DNA from: Lagopus muta
Taxonomy: Eukaryota > Chordata > Aves > Galliformes > Phasianidae
Direction of reading: 5' to 3'
Length of the DNA stretch: 64,000 bases
Assembly (NCBI RefSeq): GCF_023343835.1
Contig: NC_064433.1
Location: 30,132,214-30,196,213, forward strand
The notes under the pieces were generated by a model that was not told where the DNA came from, made no database searches, and saw only the letters and a list, made by a program, of their open reading frames with translations. How positions within the stretch are numbered: the first letter of the stretch is position 1; every line of letters starts with the position of its first letter. The position numbers and the translations under genes were made by a program. Of this stretch, positions 36,210-48,611 are shown piece by piece.

Positions 36210-37202
36210 TGAAGTAGCTTATTAAGCAAGAGAAATATTAACAGTGGCTAATTAAATCAAAAGATTAATTAATGAAATTGATTGATTGATTCTGCTCTCC
36301 GAGAGCCACGCGTTGTGTTTTGTATGTGATTAATGTAATAAGGCATAAAGCCTGCCATTGCATGTGGGCACTCTTGAATCTCTCACCAGGAATTTATCTG
36401 TAGCTTTAAATGCCAGCACCTACTGCAGATCTCTCCTAATACACTTTGCACTGTTTGAATTAGCAGATCTCACTGTCCACCAACTGGACTCCATTCACTT
36501 TTTCAGCCTTTAAGAGGTTTTTCCAAGTAAAGAAAAAATTCTCTCAGAACTTACAAATGCAACTGAAAACCAGAGATGTCTGTAAGGTGGTGCTGGTGCA
36601 TTCGGTGACCCGGTGATCCCTTGTGTGCTGTGTTCCTAATGGAGCTGAGGTTGTCGTTTTTCTTAACCCTGGAGACTGGAAGAGTTTGCAGTTTTGACAG
36701 CTAGAGTCACAGCGTTCACACTGTTGTTAAGAAAATAAGGAAATAAAGTTTGTGTGTATGGGTGTCTTGGTATGGAACATGACATAGCAGGAATCCAGCA
36801 TGAAATGAGCTTAGTTGACAGTCAACATGACAATAGCTTCCTACCCAATTCCCTATCTCATTAAAGCAGCTGCTAACTGGAAGAAAAAAAAATAAGAAGA
36901 ATAATTTATTGCATCATTTTAACATACTTAAGTTAACAGAAGAAAGAAGTGGAGAAGAAAAGATGATCCAAGCCCATGTTCCAACCTGGGAGTAATTCCT
37001 GAAAAGATTATCACTCTGCAGCCATCTGACCATTACTTTATACTGTGACAGTGTTGGCTTGCTGTGTGACATCTACATCCAGTACACAGAGAACGTATAG
37101 CAAATGTTTAAAATTACAGCAGGCGAGATGTGTTAGCGCATTCTAAAAGCACAAAGAATTTCTTCATCTATACAGATAGATGAAAGCCAAAATAATTCTT
37201 AC

Positions 37203-37212
37203 CGACAGACAT
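37203..37212 (-). CDS. Candidate first coding exon of the antisense gene (ATG plus donor)
   Basis: On the minus strand an ATG at 37212-37210 with G at -3 is followed by TCT GTC G and then a strong donor GTAAGAAT at 37202. Ten coding bases leave phase 1. The candidate exon at 29921 begins with two bases before a full codon, so the join is in frame and reads M-S-V-E-R-P-N-Q-L. The intron would be 29922-37202 (7.3 kb). Phase agreement has a one-in-three chance of being accidental. Short ATG-bearing first exons are common in vertebrate genes, but without transcript data this stays a hypothesis. Confidence 0.3.
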
Positions 37213-37440
37213 TTCAGCTGAGAGTGAATGAATGGAAATTGCTCAGCCTCAGACAAAAGCATTTAGAATATTCTTACGAGCAACACTTGGGCACTGATTT
37301 ACAGTCAGCTGCTGTCTGCTGTGCAGGCGACAGAGGAACGCGCAGCCCGCCGGGCTCTGCTGTGTGCTGCAGCACTGAGGACCAGGCGCCAGCGTTTGCA
37401 TCTCAGTGGATTCCTCTGGACTCAAAGAATCGTAACTAAA
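37213..37440 (-). promoter_or_regulatory. Candidate GC-rich leader/promoter of the antisense gene
   Basis: The sequence upstream of the candidate ATG on the minus strand contains a small GC- and CpG-richer patch (37325-37395, with gcgcagcccgccgggctctgc on the + strand). It stands out from the AT-rich intron around it. No TATA box is placed convincingly. This would be the 5' UTR and start region if the antisense gene is real. Otherwise it is an isolated GC patch in ANO6 intron 1. Confidence 0.25.
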
Positions 37441-40400
37441 GAGACTTCAGCCCAAGTGTCTGCTTTCTAAACTGAAGCTGGGGCCCATCCAGGTCTCGTG
37501 GAAATAATTAGGATTTTTTGTCACAGGTTTCGGGCAAGCGTTCCACTTTTGGTGGAATCCTTTTGTTCCTTTGAGCTCTGAACACACATGAGCTGCTTTA
37601 AAATTTGGTTACTGAGCCCCTAAATTTTCCAACTAGGTGCCTCCTAGATGTTTAGGCACTGCTATCAGCAAAATCATTTCCCCAGAGTCCAATTTCTGAT
37701 TCTGTAAGTGCTTCCTAATTACACAGATTTTTGGTGAGATACCTCAGCTGTGTGCTAGCAGTTTCAGGAAGCAGGCTGTTCCATTTGCAATTCTCTTCCT
37801 ATTAGCAAGTGAACATGCTCTCTGTTTAGGACTACTCGTGGAAGAGTATTTATTTTTGAAAGTTATACCACATGTTCCTAATGCTTTGTTTGCACAGCTG
37901 TAAGGGAAGATAACTTAATGGGAAGAATAGTCTCTCAAACAAGAAAGAGTTGTCTTCCAAGACAGCCATTTCACTTCCTTTGTAGCACAGCAGCGTGGGT
38001 GTGGGTTCATATTGGACATGCTTGTATGTCAGAAATTAAAATCAATGTTTTTCTTACTATGCAGCATAGAATAGATTTCACTTTGACAGTACCTGCAGAT
38101 CTGCTCTGTGTGACTGCACAAAAATGTAATTTAGTGACAGCTTGAAAAGCCATTTTGGTGTTACTAATTGTCATGAGTTTTCCGTAGGCAACCATAGGAG
38201 GAGAGCAAGAATTTCACACTGAAGGCAGCTGTGTAGATCTCTTATCGTCTCTAAACAATAGATTATTAAGTACAGTTTGTAATAAAGATAATTCAGTTTT
38301 ACTTTAAAAGCATACCTTTTTCTAAAGTGAAGAACATGAGTTCAGTAGCATGTTTTCTTCAAATAAGGCCTACAGATATGAAGTAAAACTGATTTCAGCG
38401 TATTCCAGTGAAATAACTGAAGTTTAAAGAATAGGTACTAATGACTGTAAGCCAAGAGTGGAATGAAGTGAAACCATTTATAATCTGTGATGACAGCTCT
38501 GCCCTTGTGCATGAGGAGGAAAGGCCGTGTCCCAGAGAACAGCCCATCTGCAGCAGTCACTTTAACCCAGGCACAGCTCTGACCATCAACAAGATCCTGG
38601 CAGTAAGGTCTCCTCCTGGCAAGGAGTATCATGCAAAGATCAGGTCTACATTTTGGTAACCTAAGAAATAATTTTGTTTATTATTTATGCTTACCCAGTT
38701 AAGCTGTGTGATGAAGGAAACGAGATTAGCTCTGGAGGACTTGATGATTGGGAGATTTTTTGTTTAAAATTGTCTAGGTGATTAAACTATATACGTAGGC
38801 TGCCATTAAGGATCAACACCATCAAAAATAGTTAATGTTTAAAACTGACTTCTAAACAAGTAGCTCAAAGCAGCTATTTGCCTTGATTAATTCTGCTTTA
38901 GAACTCGAGATCTCATTGTCCCTTTCTTTCTTTGATTCAAGGAAGAGGCATATTTCTGCTTTTTTCAACTCCTACAGTTTTTTAGATCTGAAAAAACTCC
39001 TATTCATTGAACTGAACATACAAAATAATATACAACATAAAGTACTTTGCACTAGGAAGAGAGATTATGGCTCTCAAAAAAGTCTAACAGTTGAACAGTT
39101 TCCTTCCAGAATAATTCCATTCATACAATGGTTTTACTTCTCATAAAGTTTCAGCAAGTATTGTATATGGCTTCAATATTTTACACTTAACTGCAAAAAC
39201 AGTTTATGCAGGTTGTGATCAGTTCTGAGAGGCTTTTTTTTTAATAACTATTAGATTAATTTATGTGGGGAGAGAGATAAAATCTGATATAAAGAGGAGG
39301 GAAGGCAGGTTTTTGTCTTGTCTAAACAACACAAATCAGACCTTGTTTTGTCCATAGCCTAGGAGCTCATAGTCATGTCACAGAATGATACCTTCACTAT
39401 CTGAGTAAATGTTAACATTTGGAAAAGCAAAATCTTTCTTCAGAGGGGAAAATCCTTGGTAGTGGTGTTAATTCTCCTCTTTCTGATCTTCCAGGGCATT
39501 TAAAACAGCATGGCATAAATTTGTCTCCCCCTTTCTTCCCTTTCTCCCCTCAAAATCTAGGGCAGAACGTTCTACTTCAATATCACCATTTTATAATGTC
39601 AGGACCAAGAGACAGCTGGATGTTCTCCTTAAGAAAGCTGACAACTACATCAGGTCCCCTGAAGGGTGGTGGCTTGACTTAAGTCCCCATTTGGGAGTCA
39701 GGTACTTTTCTGGTTCTTTAGACTCAACCACCTGCTTGCCTCTCATTATTTCCACAATTCTGTTACAGACAGTGGCTGCCATTTCCTTGCATGGTATTGT
39801 CTTGGATACATCAGTACCCATTTTTTTTAGATAATTCTCTCCAAAACATTAGTTTTATTCAAGGCAGAAATAGTTTCTTCTTCCTAGAGAAATAAGGTGA
39901 AAGTAATTTGGCTTGATTAGAGAGAGGGACTTTTCATGTAATGTATGTAATGTATGAATGTAGTTTTCATTCACTTCAGAGCTCAGTTCATATCCAGTCA
40001 TACTTCATCTTCATACCCTTCATACTTTCCCATAGCTTCTGAGACAGAATCTGTGAGGTGGGGTTTCCTGCTGGCTGCCTCTCAGATTCCTACCTGTGAT
40101 AGGACCGCAAAAGCACTTTTCTGCTAACACAACTACAGGGTGCTGAGATGAAGCATCACCACAGTGTGCCTCAGCTCCTGAGGAGCTGCACTGCGCAGCT
40201 CTAGCAATCTGACATCGCTCCCTGGCTTTGCAGGTGTGGTTGCTTATGAGGCACCATATTCAGTGCCAAGGCTAAGATCTTGTATTTTGCAACATTGCAC
40301 AGGTTTGTTAAAGGAAGTGAAGCAACAAGTGCTATGACTTTGGTGCTGTAAAATCACTCTGGCTTCTTTTAACAGCCCTCTCCTATTAGTTTGGCTTATA

Positions 40401-41234
40401 TAGGTGATTTGCAAGCCTAAAAGCTGTTGTTGCCCCTTTCCCACCTTGGATTATTTTCATTAAAGAAGTAATCTATGATAGCCAATTTTAATTTTATTTT
40501 TTTTTTTGACAGTTTGGCAGCTTTAGGCATGTTTGTTAATGTCTTTGCTTACAAAGCTAAGCCCAGCAGTCTTATCAAACACCAGCTTATCCAATATCAT
40601 TGCAGTTTTCTTGTCATTGTTGTGCTTCGGGATTTTTTGTTTTTGTTTTTCTGACAGTATCTTTCTTTTCCCTCTGGATATTGCTTTTTCCCCATTTTCA
40701 TGCCTCTTAATTTATAATTCTGTAAAACTTTCATCCTCATTGCCTGCACCTTGGGTTGCTCCTATTACTTGACTATTCAGACTCTAAGGAAAGGTTTAAT
40801 TCTTCTTTAGTTCAAAGAGAGAGCAGCTTCCATGCCTATCAGTATGGCATAGACTCTTACCTCTGCCAGAGCAATGGGTAGAAATTGCTAGTAGTAATGC
40901 TTGTAAAAGCTTTTGAAATTAAATCATTAAACAGGAAGGTCACTGAACTTCCTGAACAATTCACAGTCAAAAAAAATCAATTAACTAATTAATGAGACTT
41001 TTTACTTTGCCTCTCAAAGAATTTTAGGATCTTTATTCAATCCAGTCACAAATGTTAGCCAACTGTGGTTTACTTGACTACGTGAAAGTATTTCATAAGC
41101 AACTGCACTTGATGTGCTTTGACCCAAACATTAACAGAGGTGACAGTGCTTCTGAAGAAGGAAAAGATCAGCAGAAATACTATTTTAATATAAAACCTCA
41201 GAGTTGTCTTTGTTGACCATGACTATGAAAACAC

Positions 41235-41435
41235 CATGGGGTCTGGAAAGGACCTAAAAAGCTGATCCAGGCCATCCTCCTAAGATGCATGCCAGATTCA
41301 ACTCGGCTTAGATTGTTCCAGCATATTTAATTAATCTGTGATGAAGAATCTCTGATGTTGTAGACCTCACATGACCTCAGCAGCCTCCCCAGGCAGTCTG
41401 TTCTTCTGTTCTCACAGCTAGAAAGTCCCAGACTT
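41235..41435 (-). mobile_element. Old, decayed CR1 LINE fragment
   Basis: The + strand shows ggaaaggacctaaaaagctgatcc and later acctcagcagcctccccaggcagtctgttcttctgttctcac. These are diverged forms of the reverse complement of the CR1 3' tail and ORF2 end. Divergence is clearly greater than in the other copies. Confidence 0.5.
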
Positions 41436-43752
41436 TCTTGGTGGTTCCCCATCCCCCCCCCCATGTCGTCTTCAAACTGGTTTATAAGAGGAAAGGTAGA
41501 AGAAATAAATGAAGTTATTTGGGAGGTAGAACAGAAGCACTTTGTATGGACGCAGCTCTTTCTGGCAAAGCTGAGGTTCTGCAGGTACCACTTCAGTCTG
41601 AGAGACTGGAATCATCTCTTCCAGCCAAAAGCACAAGTGTCTAAATTGACATCGCTGACACAACAGAACACCATCAGAACATATCTGACATAAGCACACA
41701 GTCATGTAGTGTCAAGGTGCTGCATTCTTTGATCCACACAGACATTAACCTGCGTTTAATCTGGGAAAAGTTCTGGGTTAATGTCCCAGAGGAAGTGAGA
41801 GTGGCAGGTTCCTTTTGCTGGACTCCCTTTACTGTACCAATGGCCTAGGAATTTACTGGATGATGTTTCAAGTAAATGTGTGTTCATATGGTAAATATTG
41901 GTAAAATGATGAAGCGTGCATGATATTACTGGCCACAGATAATGAGGCAGAAGTAAATTGTATTCATGTATAAATTTCTCAAAAGGATATTCCTGGCCAG
42001 GCCCAGATCCATCAGGATTTTGGAAGTCTGGAGTTATTCTTCCTACTGTGAATGCTATATTTCCTTCTTCTTTTCACCTCTGGCTGAAGGGATTCTTAGA
42101 CAGTGCTTTTGAAGGATGTGTGGTTATACACCATATAGATGTCAGAAATAGGGCTTTTCAATGCACAGTTCTTGTCACTGTAGTTCAGTGGCTGCCATAA
42201 ATCTTCATATCTGGATATACCAGTGTCCGCATCTGTTTGCCTTGTGTAATAACACTGGGTTTCAGAACACATGCCTGCATCTCAGAACAGCATGCTCATC
42301 TTGCTCTTTCACCATGCCCATTATATATGAGAAGAAGCATCCCCTCTTCTGTGGGTTCTGAAGCACTTTGTATCTGCATATCTTCACATCAGAAAGCCAA
42401 TACCAAAGGAAAATAGGGTGATGCCCTTTACACCAACATCAAGGGTACATATTTGTCTTTCTCACATTAGAAAGAGTTGAACTCATTAAGTCATGGTAAT
42501 GTGCATTTACAGCAATTTTACAGCTGAAATACACCCATGTTTTCTGAGTTCTCATGTTGCAGCCTCAGCATGTCCACTAGTCCACATTTTCCTGTTCGCT
42601 TTTTAGAAGCTGACAAACATTTATAAAGATGTTAACGCTTTTAAGAGCTCCCAGTCTTTGAATATTCACCTGGACCTGCCTTGAGGTTATGATTCAGAGG
42701 TTTCTGAAGCTATATTGATGGAAAAAAAAGTCATGGGTCTCTACCTTAGGGTATACATTAGTGCCACAACAGAGATCTGGAAACTGACAGTGCAACATCT
42801 GGAACAATATTTCTACCAAACCGTAGGAAACTGTGTTTAAACCACATTTAGCCACTTAAAAACCATAAGAGTTCTGTTGACTTGTAGAGCTCAATAATGA
42901 CAACAATCTCTCAGTGCTCTATTTTTAAGTGTTTTGACATATCTTCAGGTGGTTTAAGTAAGCATGAATGAAAAAAAGCTTTCTAAAAGTTCTAGAGAAT
43001 TTGGATACATGTCAATGAAGTTTTTAAAAAAAATTCAGACAGATCAGTTTTGTTGGTCCTAGCATTGTATCCAATGAGCATTCAATCCTTCTAAAGATAG
43101 TGTAGATTTGATTTTTTTTAGAGTATTTTTTATTTATGTTTTAGAGTTTTGGACTGTTCTTGATAAGTGGAGGTTTTACTTTCCAGGTATTACTATCATC
43201 ATGGTACCATTTACATATATGATATCAATGTAAGGCAGTCTTCGCTAAAATGCTTCATTATATTAAGGCAGAAAGCAGCCTTCTCTACCAGTGCTTTCTT
43301 TTATCTTCAGCTTCAGGATGTTAGCTGAGTTCTTCCTAAGACACCCCCAAAATACTCAAACTAAAACAAAAATATTGTAGACCTCCTTGTAATTTATTTC
43401 TGAGAGCTTTTTCAGGATGAATTTGTGGGTTATTCACTGGATTATCCAGTGGTCAGCTTCCCCAGTGTGCTTGATAACGGTATCACAAAGTAGCATACTT
43501 CACAGGATCATTTCTAAATTTTGCTGTATTTTCAAGACAAGATAGTTTGCACATGTTTTTTTCTTCTAACAGTTGTTACTGGGGAAACAGGTGAGAACTC
43601 ATCAGGACATCAGTACACAGCGAACCCACAGGTGTGATATTAGTTTATGTGAAAATCATTCCTGTTATGTAGTGATGCTGTAACATTCACTCTCTGTATC
43701 ATATTCATTTCAGGATTTCAGAAAAATAGTCTGGTGCTGTTAATTGAGATTG

Positions 43753-43786
43753 CCTAAGTACAACAATCACCTAAGTACAACGATCA
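43753..43786. repeat. 17-bp tandem duplication
   Basis: Two adjacent copies of cctaagtacaacaatca, differing at one base. Probably a replication-slippage event. Confidence 0.9.
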
Positions 43787-43896
43787 TGAGCTGTGGTTAT
43801 TTCTTCAGGTGGAGCCAGTTCTGATTCCTTTAGTCATGTAAAGATACTCCTAACTATAGCAAGACCATAGACAAAAGCTTTCTGAAGAACTAAATA

Positions 43897-43917
43897 ACAT
43901 ATGTGTAACACATATGT
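43897..43917. repeat. Inverted repeat, 10-bp arms with 1-nt spacer
   Basis: ACATATGTGT at 43897-43906 and its exact reverse complement ACACATATGT at 43908-43917, separated by one A. Confidence 0.92.
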
Positions 43918-43959
43918 ATAACCAATGAGTATAAAGAGTTGTAATTATGAAATAAACCA

Positions 43960-44240
43960 AAGAGTTTGGCTAACCAGGTTATAATAACAAAAAGAGAATA
44001 GACAGAATACTTACCTGCGCCCTGGGCTCACTGCAAAACTCCAGAGGAGGGAGCTTCAGAAGAGACCCTTTCCCACTCATAGCCAGCTCTTAAATGACTC
44101 TAGGAGAGGTGCAGCCAGGCTCCACCCCTTCCAGAAGCACAGGTGAATTGCCTTCACCTGTGCTCCCATGGTTGACTCATTGCTCGCCTCAGGTGATCAA
44201 TCAGAGGTTCAGGCTGTGATTCAGCATTTCCCATGTTAAT
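43960..44240 (-). mobile_element. LTR-like element with antisense promoter features
   Basis: Minus-strand segment that is GC-richer than the intron around it. Read on the minus strand it shows a hairpin block, then catttaagagctgg (TATA-like, about 44096-44085), then a GC-rich leader, and then an 11-base perfect U1-complementary donor CAGGTAAGTAT (44017-44007). This layout (weak TATA, about 75-nt leader, strong donor) resembles the promoter and leader of an LTR retroelement, and the wording resembles a chicken interspersed repeat. Ends, family and activity are not determined. A lncRNA first exon is the alternative. Confidence 0.38.
44136..44164. repeat. Perfect 12-bp inverted repeat with 5-nt loop
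   Basis: AGCACAGGTGAA (44136-44147) and its exact reverse complement TTCACCTGTGCT (44153-44164), separated by TTGCC. Each arm contains a CAGGTG/CACCTG E-box of the type bound by ZEB, SNAI and TCF factors. It lies inside the LTR-like element. Confidence 0.92.
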
Positions 44241-44497
44241 AAAGTAGGCTTTGCATCACTGTTGCTTGGTTGGTAGGATCTCCAAGCGTTAACATGTCAT
44301 CCTAGTGAAATCCGTTTTGTTCTCTTGCCACCTGTTGGTTACTACTGAAGTGTGAGAGACAAACATTCTTCTGAGAAACAACCAAGTGCATGGCTCATCC
44401 AGAAACCATTAATTTAAAAAAAAATGAAGAGGAAAAAAATAATAATACACAAAATGCTAAAGTATTTTATCTTTTTGTTTGTTTGTTTTATTTTCAG

Positions 44498-44574
44498 TCT
44501 TGGAATTGAACCAAGTGATTATTCCCACTTATGGAACCGTGCCAGATCAGCAAAACCTTCATGCTCCAGAATGG
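44498..44574 (+). CDS. ANO6: ANO6 exon 2, cytosolic N-terminal segment
   Basis: Encodes residues 32 (shared codon) to 57. The correct frame reads V-L-E-L-N-Q-V-I-I-P, then L-H-A-P-E-W, which aligns with the V-L-E-N-L-G-Q-T-I-V-P segment of mammalian ANO6. The acceptor is a T-rich tract ending TTTTCAG. The donor is GTGGGT at 44575, with G at +3, so weaker than consensus. With 77 nt it converts phase 1 after exon 1 into phase 0 before exon 3, which independently confirms both ends. A 98-codon frame that overlaps this exon is in the wrong phase. This N-terminal region is poorly conserved among anoctamins and lies before the structured domain. Confidence 0.85.
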
Positions 44575-47500
44575 GTGGGTACTTCTTTACTTTAACTATG
44601 GCTACCAATAGTTTTTTCTTGTGTAGATCTTCAACAACGGATTCCAACAGAATGGCAGCCACTGCATTTGCAGCACAGCCACTTCCTTTGTCTGACTATG
44701 CTATATCTCTGCTTCCCTAAAGATACCTGAAGTCTTTGGCTCAGGTGTAAGGATGCAAGTTGACACAGTCACTGAACACAACTAAAAGTGACAAGTCACT
44801 AGATCAGTTACAAATATATATTCACTATAAACCGATAGACACACATGCACTTCATTTCTGTATGTGGTTTTGTGTCTGCGTGTACAGGATTTTTGTGTGC
44901 TTGTACAAGGATAAATACATGAATACACCCTACATATAAACATACATACTCTATAAATTCAGACACGCCCAGGTATTAGTTGGCCAATGTGAGTTCAGGG
45001 CTTTTCTCAGAGAAAGCTGGGAAGCAGCAGAGACTGAGGTGTCAAAAAAGGAAAAAGAACTGGAGGTCTCTATTCCCTGTATCCAGGGAATTTCCCCAAC
45101 AAACCTAATGTTTTTTACAGCTATCAGGCTTTTGGCCCTAGCTGAAGATTTCCTGCATCAGATCCCATTTATCTTTAAGGTCTGGCCAGCTGACCCTAAC
45201 AAGCCCTGCCACTGGTGTGCCATGGCACATGCTTTGCCAACCTGATGCCCATGTGGCATGCTGATGAGTCCAATTTCATTTTTTACCCTAGTGCGATACT
45301 AGTACAGTTTGCAGTTGCACAGGGGTATCGATATAAGCCTGGACTCAAAAAGCTATAAAATCATATAGCTATTATAAAGCTATTGGAGTTACTCCAAACA
45401 AAACAAACAAAGTCTGCTCTGCGTTTCATTACTGTAACGGCAGAAGTCATTGTCATTGGATTTAAGTGTCCATAGGTTGTTGTATCTATTCAGGCTACCT
45501 TTACAAGTGGATCAGTGTTAAAGAAGGACGAAGATTAAAAAAACAGGTTAAACATTGCCAAGAATTGCTTTCTGGACTAATTAATTTTGAGCACCTAAGT
45601 CATGGTTTTCACATATGGGAATACATTCAAGAAATTGCTGCAATGGTGGCATAAAGTAATGACATCTAGAGCTGGTTCTCAATCAGCCCTGTCCAAGATA
45701 TTGACATGTCAACTATTGCCTATTTACAAGTAACTGAAACAATCTGTGCCTTTCTCTCATCATCATCAACTAAATAGTGTTCAAGGAATGACAGCCTGCT
45801 ACTGCTGCTACCAGCTATCCGAGTAGCTTGCAGAGGAAGACTGTCATATGGGTGTGGAGAAACAGGTCCTGCTGATGTCTCTGTATATGAGGAAATATTT
45901 TGTTTTCTTCATATATCTAAAACAGCATACAATACAAGGGTCATGGTGGTTTTTCTCCTGTATCTGATGTAGGAAACAAATACCAAATCCACTAGGAATG
46001 AAGTATCCTTCTGTGAGCTAACCCTGCCTCTGAGCACTCTTACAGGGTCTTCTTCATTTGATGCTGCTCCAGGCTCTGTTAATCTTTCTCTGAAGGAGAA
46101 AATGGAATCAAGACTTTCCATTTCCTAACTGAGGGCCCTGACTAGGATGTTATAAAAATCCATCTGAGGATTTCTTTGTGGTTCAGTGATTATTTTTTTT
46201 TATGTCTTTATATGAAATGAGCTAGCATCAGAACAATGCCATGTACCTTGTGGTTAGAAAATTCTTCATGAGCAGTCGAAGTAGAATTTATTTTTATTTC
46301 TACTAAAAATCAACTGCCCAAATCAATTTTATTTTTAGTTCCTCATGTGGACCAGCACTTGTCGTTTCTGTTCAGTTTTAGCAGAATCTTTTTCACACTG
46401 CTCATTCCATGTTAGAACCTCCAGGGTAGTTTCAGTGACCAAAACAGTTGGATAAAATTCAGTTCCACCAAGCCCGCCCATGAGGTAGATGTGTGCTGCT
46501 TCATACAGGTGTAGCTAGAAAGGGAAACTAAATAGGAAACCTAGCCTTGAACTAGTGTATAGAAGGAAGTGCTCTACCGATTGTCTAAACTTGCATTATG
46601 CTTTCTAGCTGGGTTTACTTTGTGAAATTGATCCAGCAAGGTTGTATACGTGGCAGAAAATTGCAGGAAAAGTATTGGAGGTCTTATGTAGAGAAACTGA
46701 ATGTGGTCCCAGGTAATTGGATTTTACCCTGATTGTACTATAGAGCTTTTGTGCAAGAGATTGTGTACATCCAGCTTTTTGTCTATTTGCAGAGTGTCAA
46801 AGAGGAGTGCCTGTGGTTTGTTTGCATTAGCACAGCGTGGTCATATACAGGCCTGAGGGTATTGCTCTCCAAAGAGAGAGCCTTTGCCAAGCACTCTAGA
46901 AAACCCAGTGCCTTACACTGGAATTCCAGATTCGGGAGCCAGGCAGCAGTTTTGACTAAGATTCCTCAGTGATCCATGCAATCACTGTTAAATTGGGATT
47001 ATACTGTTGCTTTCTCTCCAGAGAGATCTTGTGAAAATTGATTTCTTAACACTTGCATGAGTAGAATAATGAGATTATAGAAGGAGAATACCACGGAAGT
47101 AGAAGGAAATCTCCATTTTAGGTTTTCAGACTACTTAGATGAAGTATAACAAAAAAGGCATTGAATAAAGAAGACAGCAAAGAGTGTAATAGAATGTGGC
47201 TTTGCAGCCAAACCATGTGTCATACACAGTATATAAGGAAGACAGAGTTTCACAGACAGCCTTCATCTAAACTCTTCCCAGCTCTCAGTTGCTTTGCTTT
47301 GCAGCCTTAGCTGCTCCAAAGATGGATAGCTTAAATTTGGATTTGATAGTAAACACAGTTCTGAGATTCTGCATGTGCAGAGGGAGTTCTTTGCCATTAA
47401 CTGCTTTCCAGCTGTGTTAATGCTATTCCTCACACATGATTTCTGCAGCAGAAAGGCTTCAGCGAATTCTGATCAAGTGCTGGATGTTCCTGCATCCAGA

Positions 47501-48611
47501 AAAGGAGAGGTGCTGAAAAATGTGTTTTCAGGGGACTACTGTCTTTGCCTTCATTAGAAGTGAGGGCACATGGTATGTCTGTAGGAGGAGCTGGGGTTCT
47601 TCCTGCAGCCAGCAACTGTATGTGGGCTCAGGCAGAAAGTCCAGTGGGTGTCTCATCAGAAGTTAGCTCTGGAGGTGAGGCTTCCCAGTTTCTTTGCATG
47701 TTAAGGTACTGAGAATAACATCTTCTGATTCAGAACTTGCTAACAATCTCATTGTTACTAAAAACAGAACTGAAACAGTCCTTTGTTGTTATTAGCAAAT
47801 ATGAGTCATGAGAGAGAATGCTGAATGCACAGCAGTTATTGCCCTATGGAGGCACATACCAACATTACTTTCTCCTGGCGTGCAAATGAACTTACAACCT
47901 GCAGAAGGAAATGCTTACATTGGTCTTGGTGTCAGAGCAGAGGTCTCTAGTGGTCACTCAGAATAGAAATTAATTAAACATCATATTATGTAGCTGTGAT
48001 AATAATTAAGACTTCACATTTCTGTAACATTTTCACCAGAGGAGCTCAAAGCACTGTACAAATAATGGTGTTTCACGACATCCAGGTCATATTACGCATT
48101 TCCTTTTTAAATATTTGATTGGAAGAGAAGTATCCTTAGGTCTGCGGAGAGAGAAAGGCAGCACCATGACATTTCCACCAAGGCCAAACCCACTACTACC
48201 ATGCAGGTTGTGGTACCCTGCCAGGTGGGTTGTGTGCTGGAGGGCTCTCGGTTGGGGCTGGATTACACTGGTCATGCTCTGCTCACCTGTCCCAGCACTG
48301 GTTTACCTCCTGCTGTTCTGCAAGAACCTGTTTGGAGATTCTCTGAAAACTATGTGATATTGCAGACAAGTGGTTTAACCCTCCAGTAATGATTAGTTTG
48401 CCACTACTGACAATCATACCAAAAGCTCCTGTGGGCTAAATAAAGGACTTCTTTTATCCTTCCAATTAGTTACGCCTTTCCTGCAGAAACTCTTTTTTTT
48501 AAAAAAAAAAAAAGAAACAATTTACAATACTGTGCTTGTTCAGGATGTAGTAAGTAATAAAAAATATCTGCAGTTCCCATTCCTCGTATTTTTTCAGTAT
48601 CTAAAGGGGAG

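Larger units (their letters stand above)
18694..44497 (+). other. ANO6: ANO6 intron 1 (25.8 kb)
   Basis: Runs from GTGAGT at 18694 to the TTTTCAG before 44498. It carries the downstream half of the CpG island, a CR1 RT fragment, a solo LTR, several other CR1 tails, microsatellites, AT-rich motif-dense blocks near 34200-34790 and 36160-36490, and a candidate antisense gene (37440-29557). Stretches 19300-21570, 23730-26840, 33750-34180 and 37450-41200 hold only short chance frames and no recognised feature. Confidence 0.85.

Noticed and set aside
44007..44017. Eleven bases identical to the 5' end of U1 snRNA
   Set aside because: The identity stops after ATACTTACCTG, and the rest of U1 is absent. 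It is better read as a perfect splice donor on the minus strand.
44424..44720. 98-codon + strand frame spanning ANO6 exon 2
   Set aside because: It uses the wrong phase across exon 2. The frame set by exon 1 and exon 3 gives the ANO6-like V-L-E-L-N-Q-V-I-I-P reading instead.
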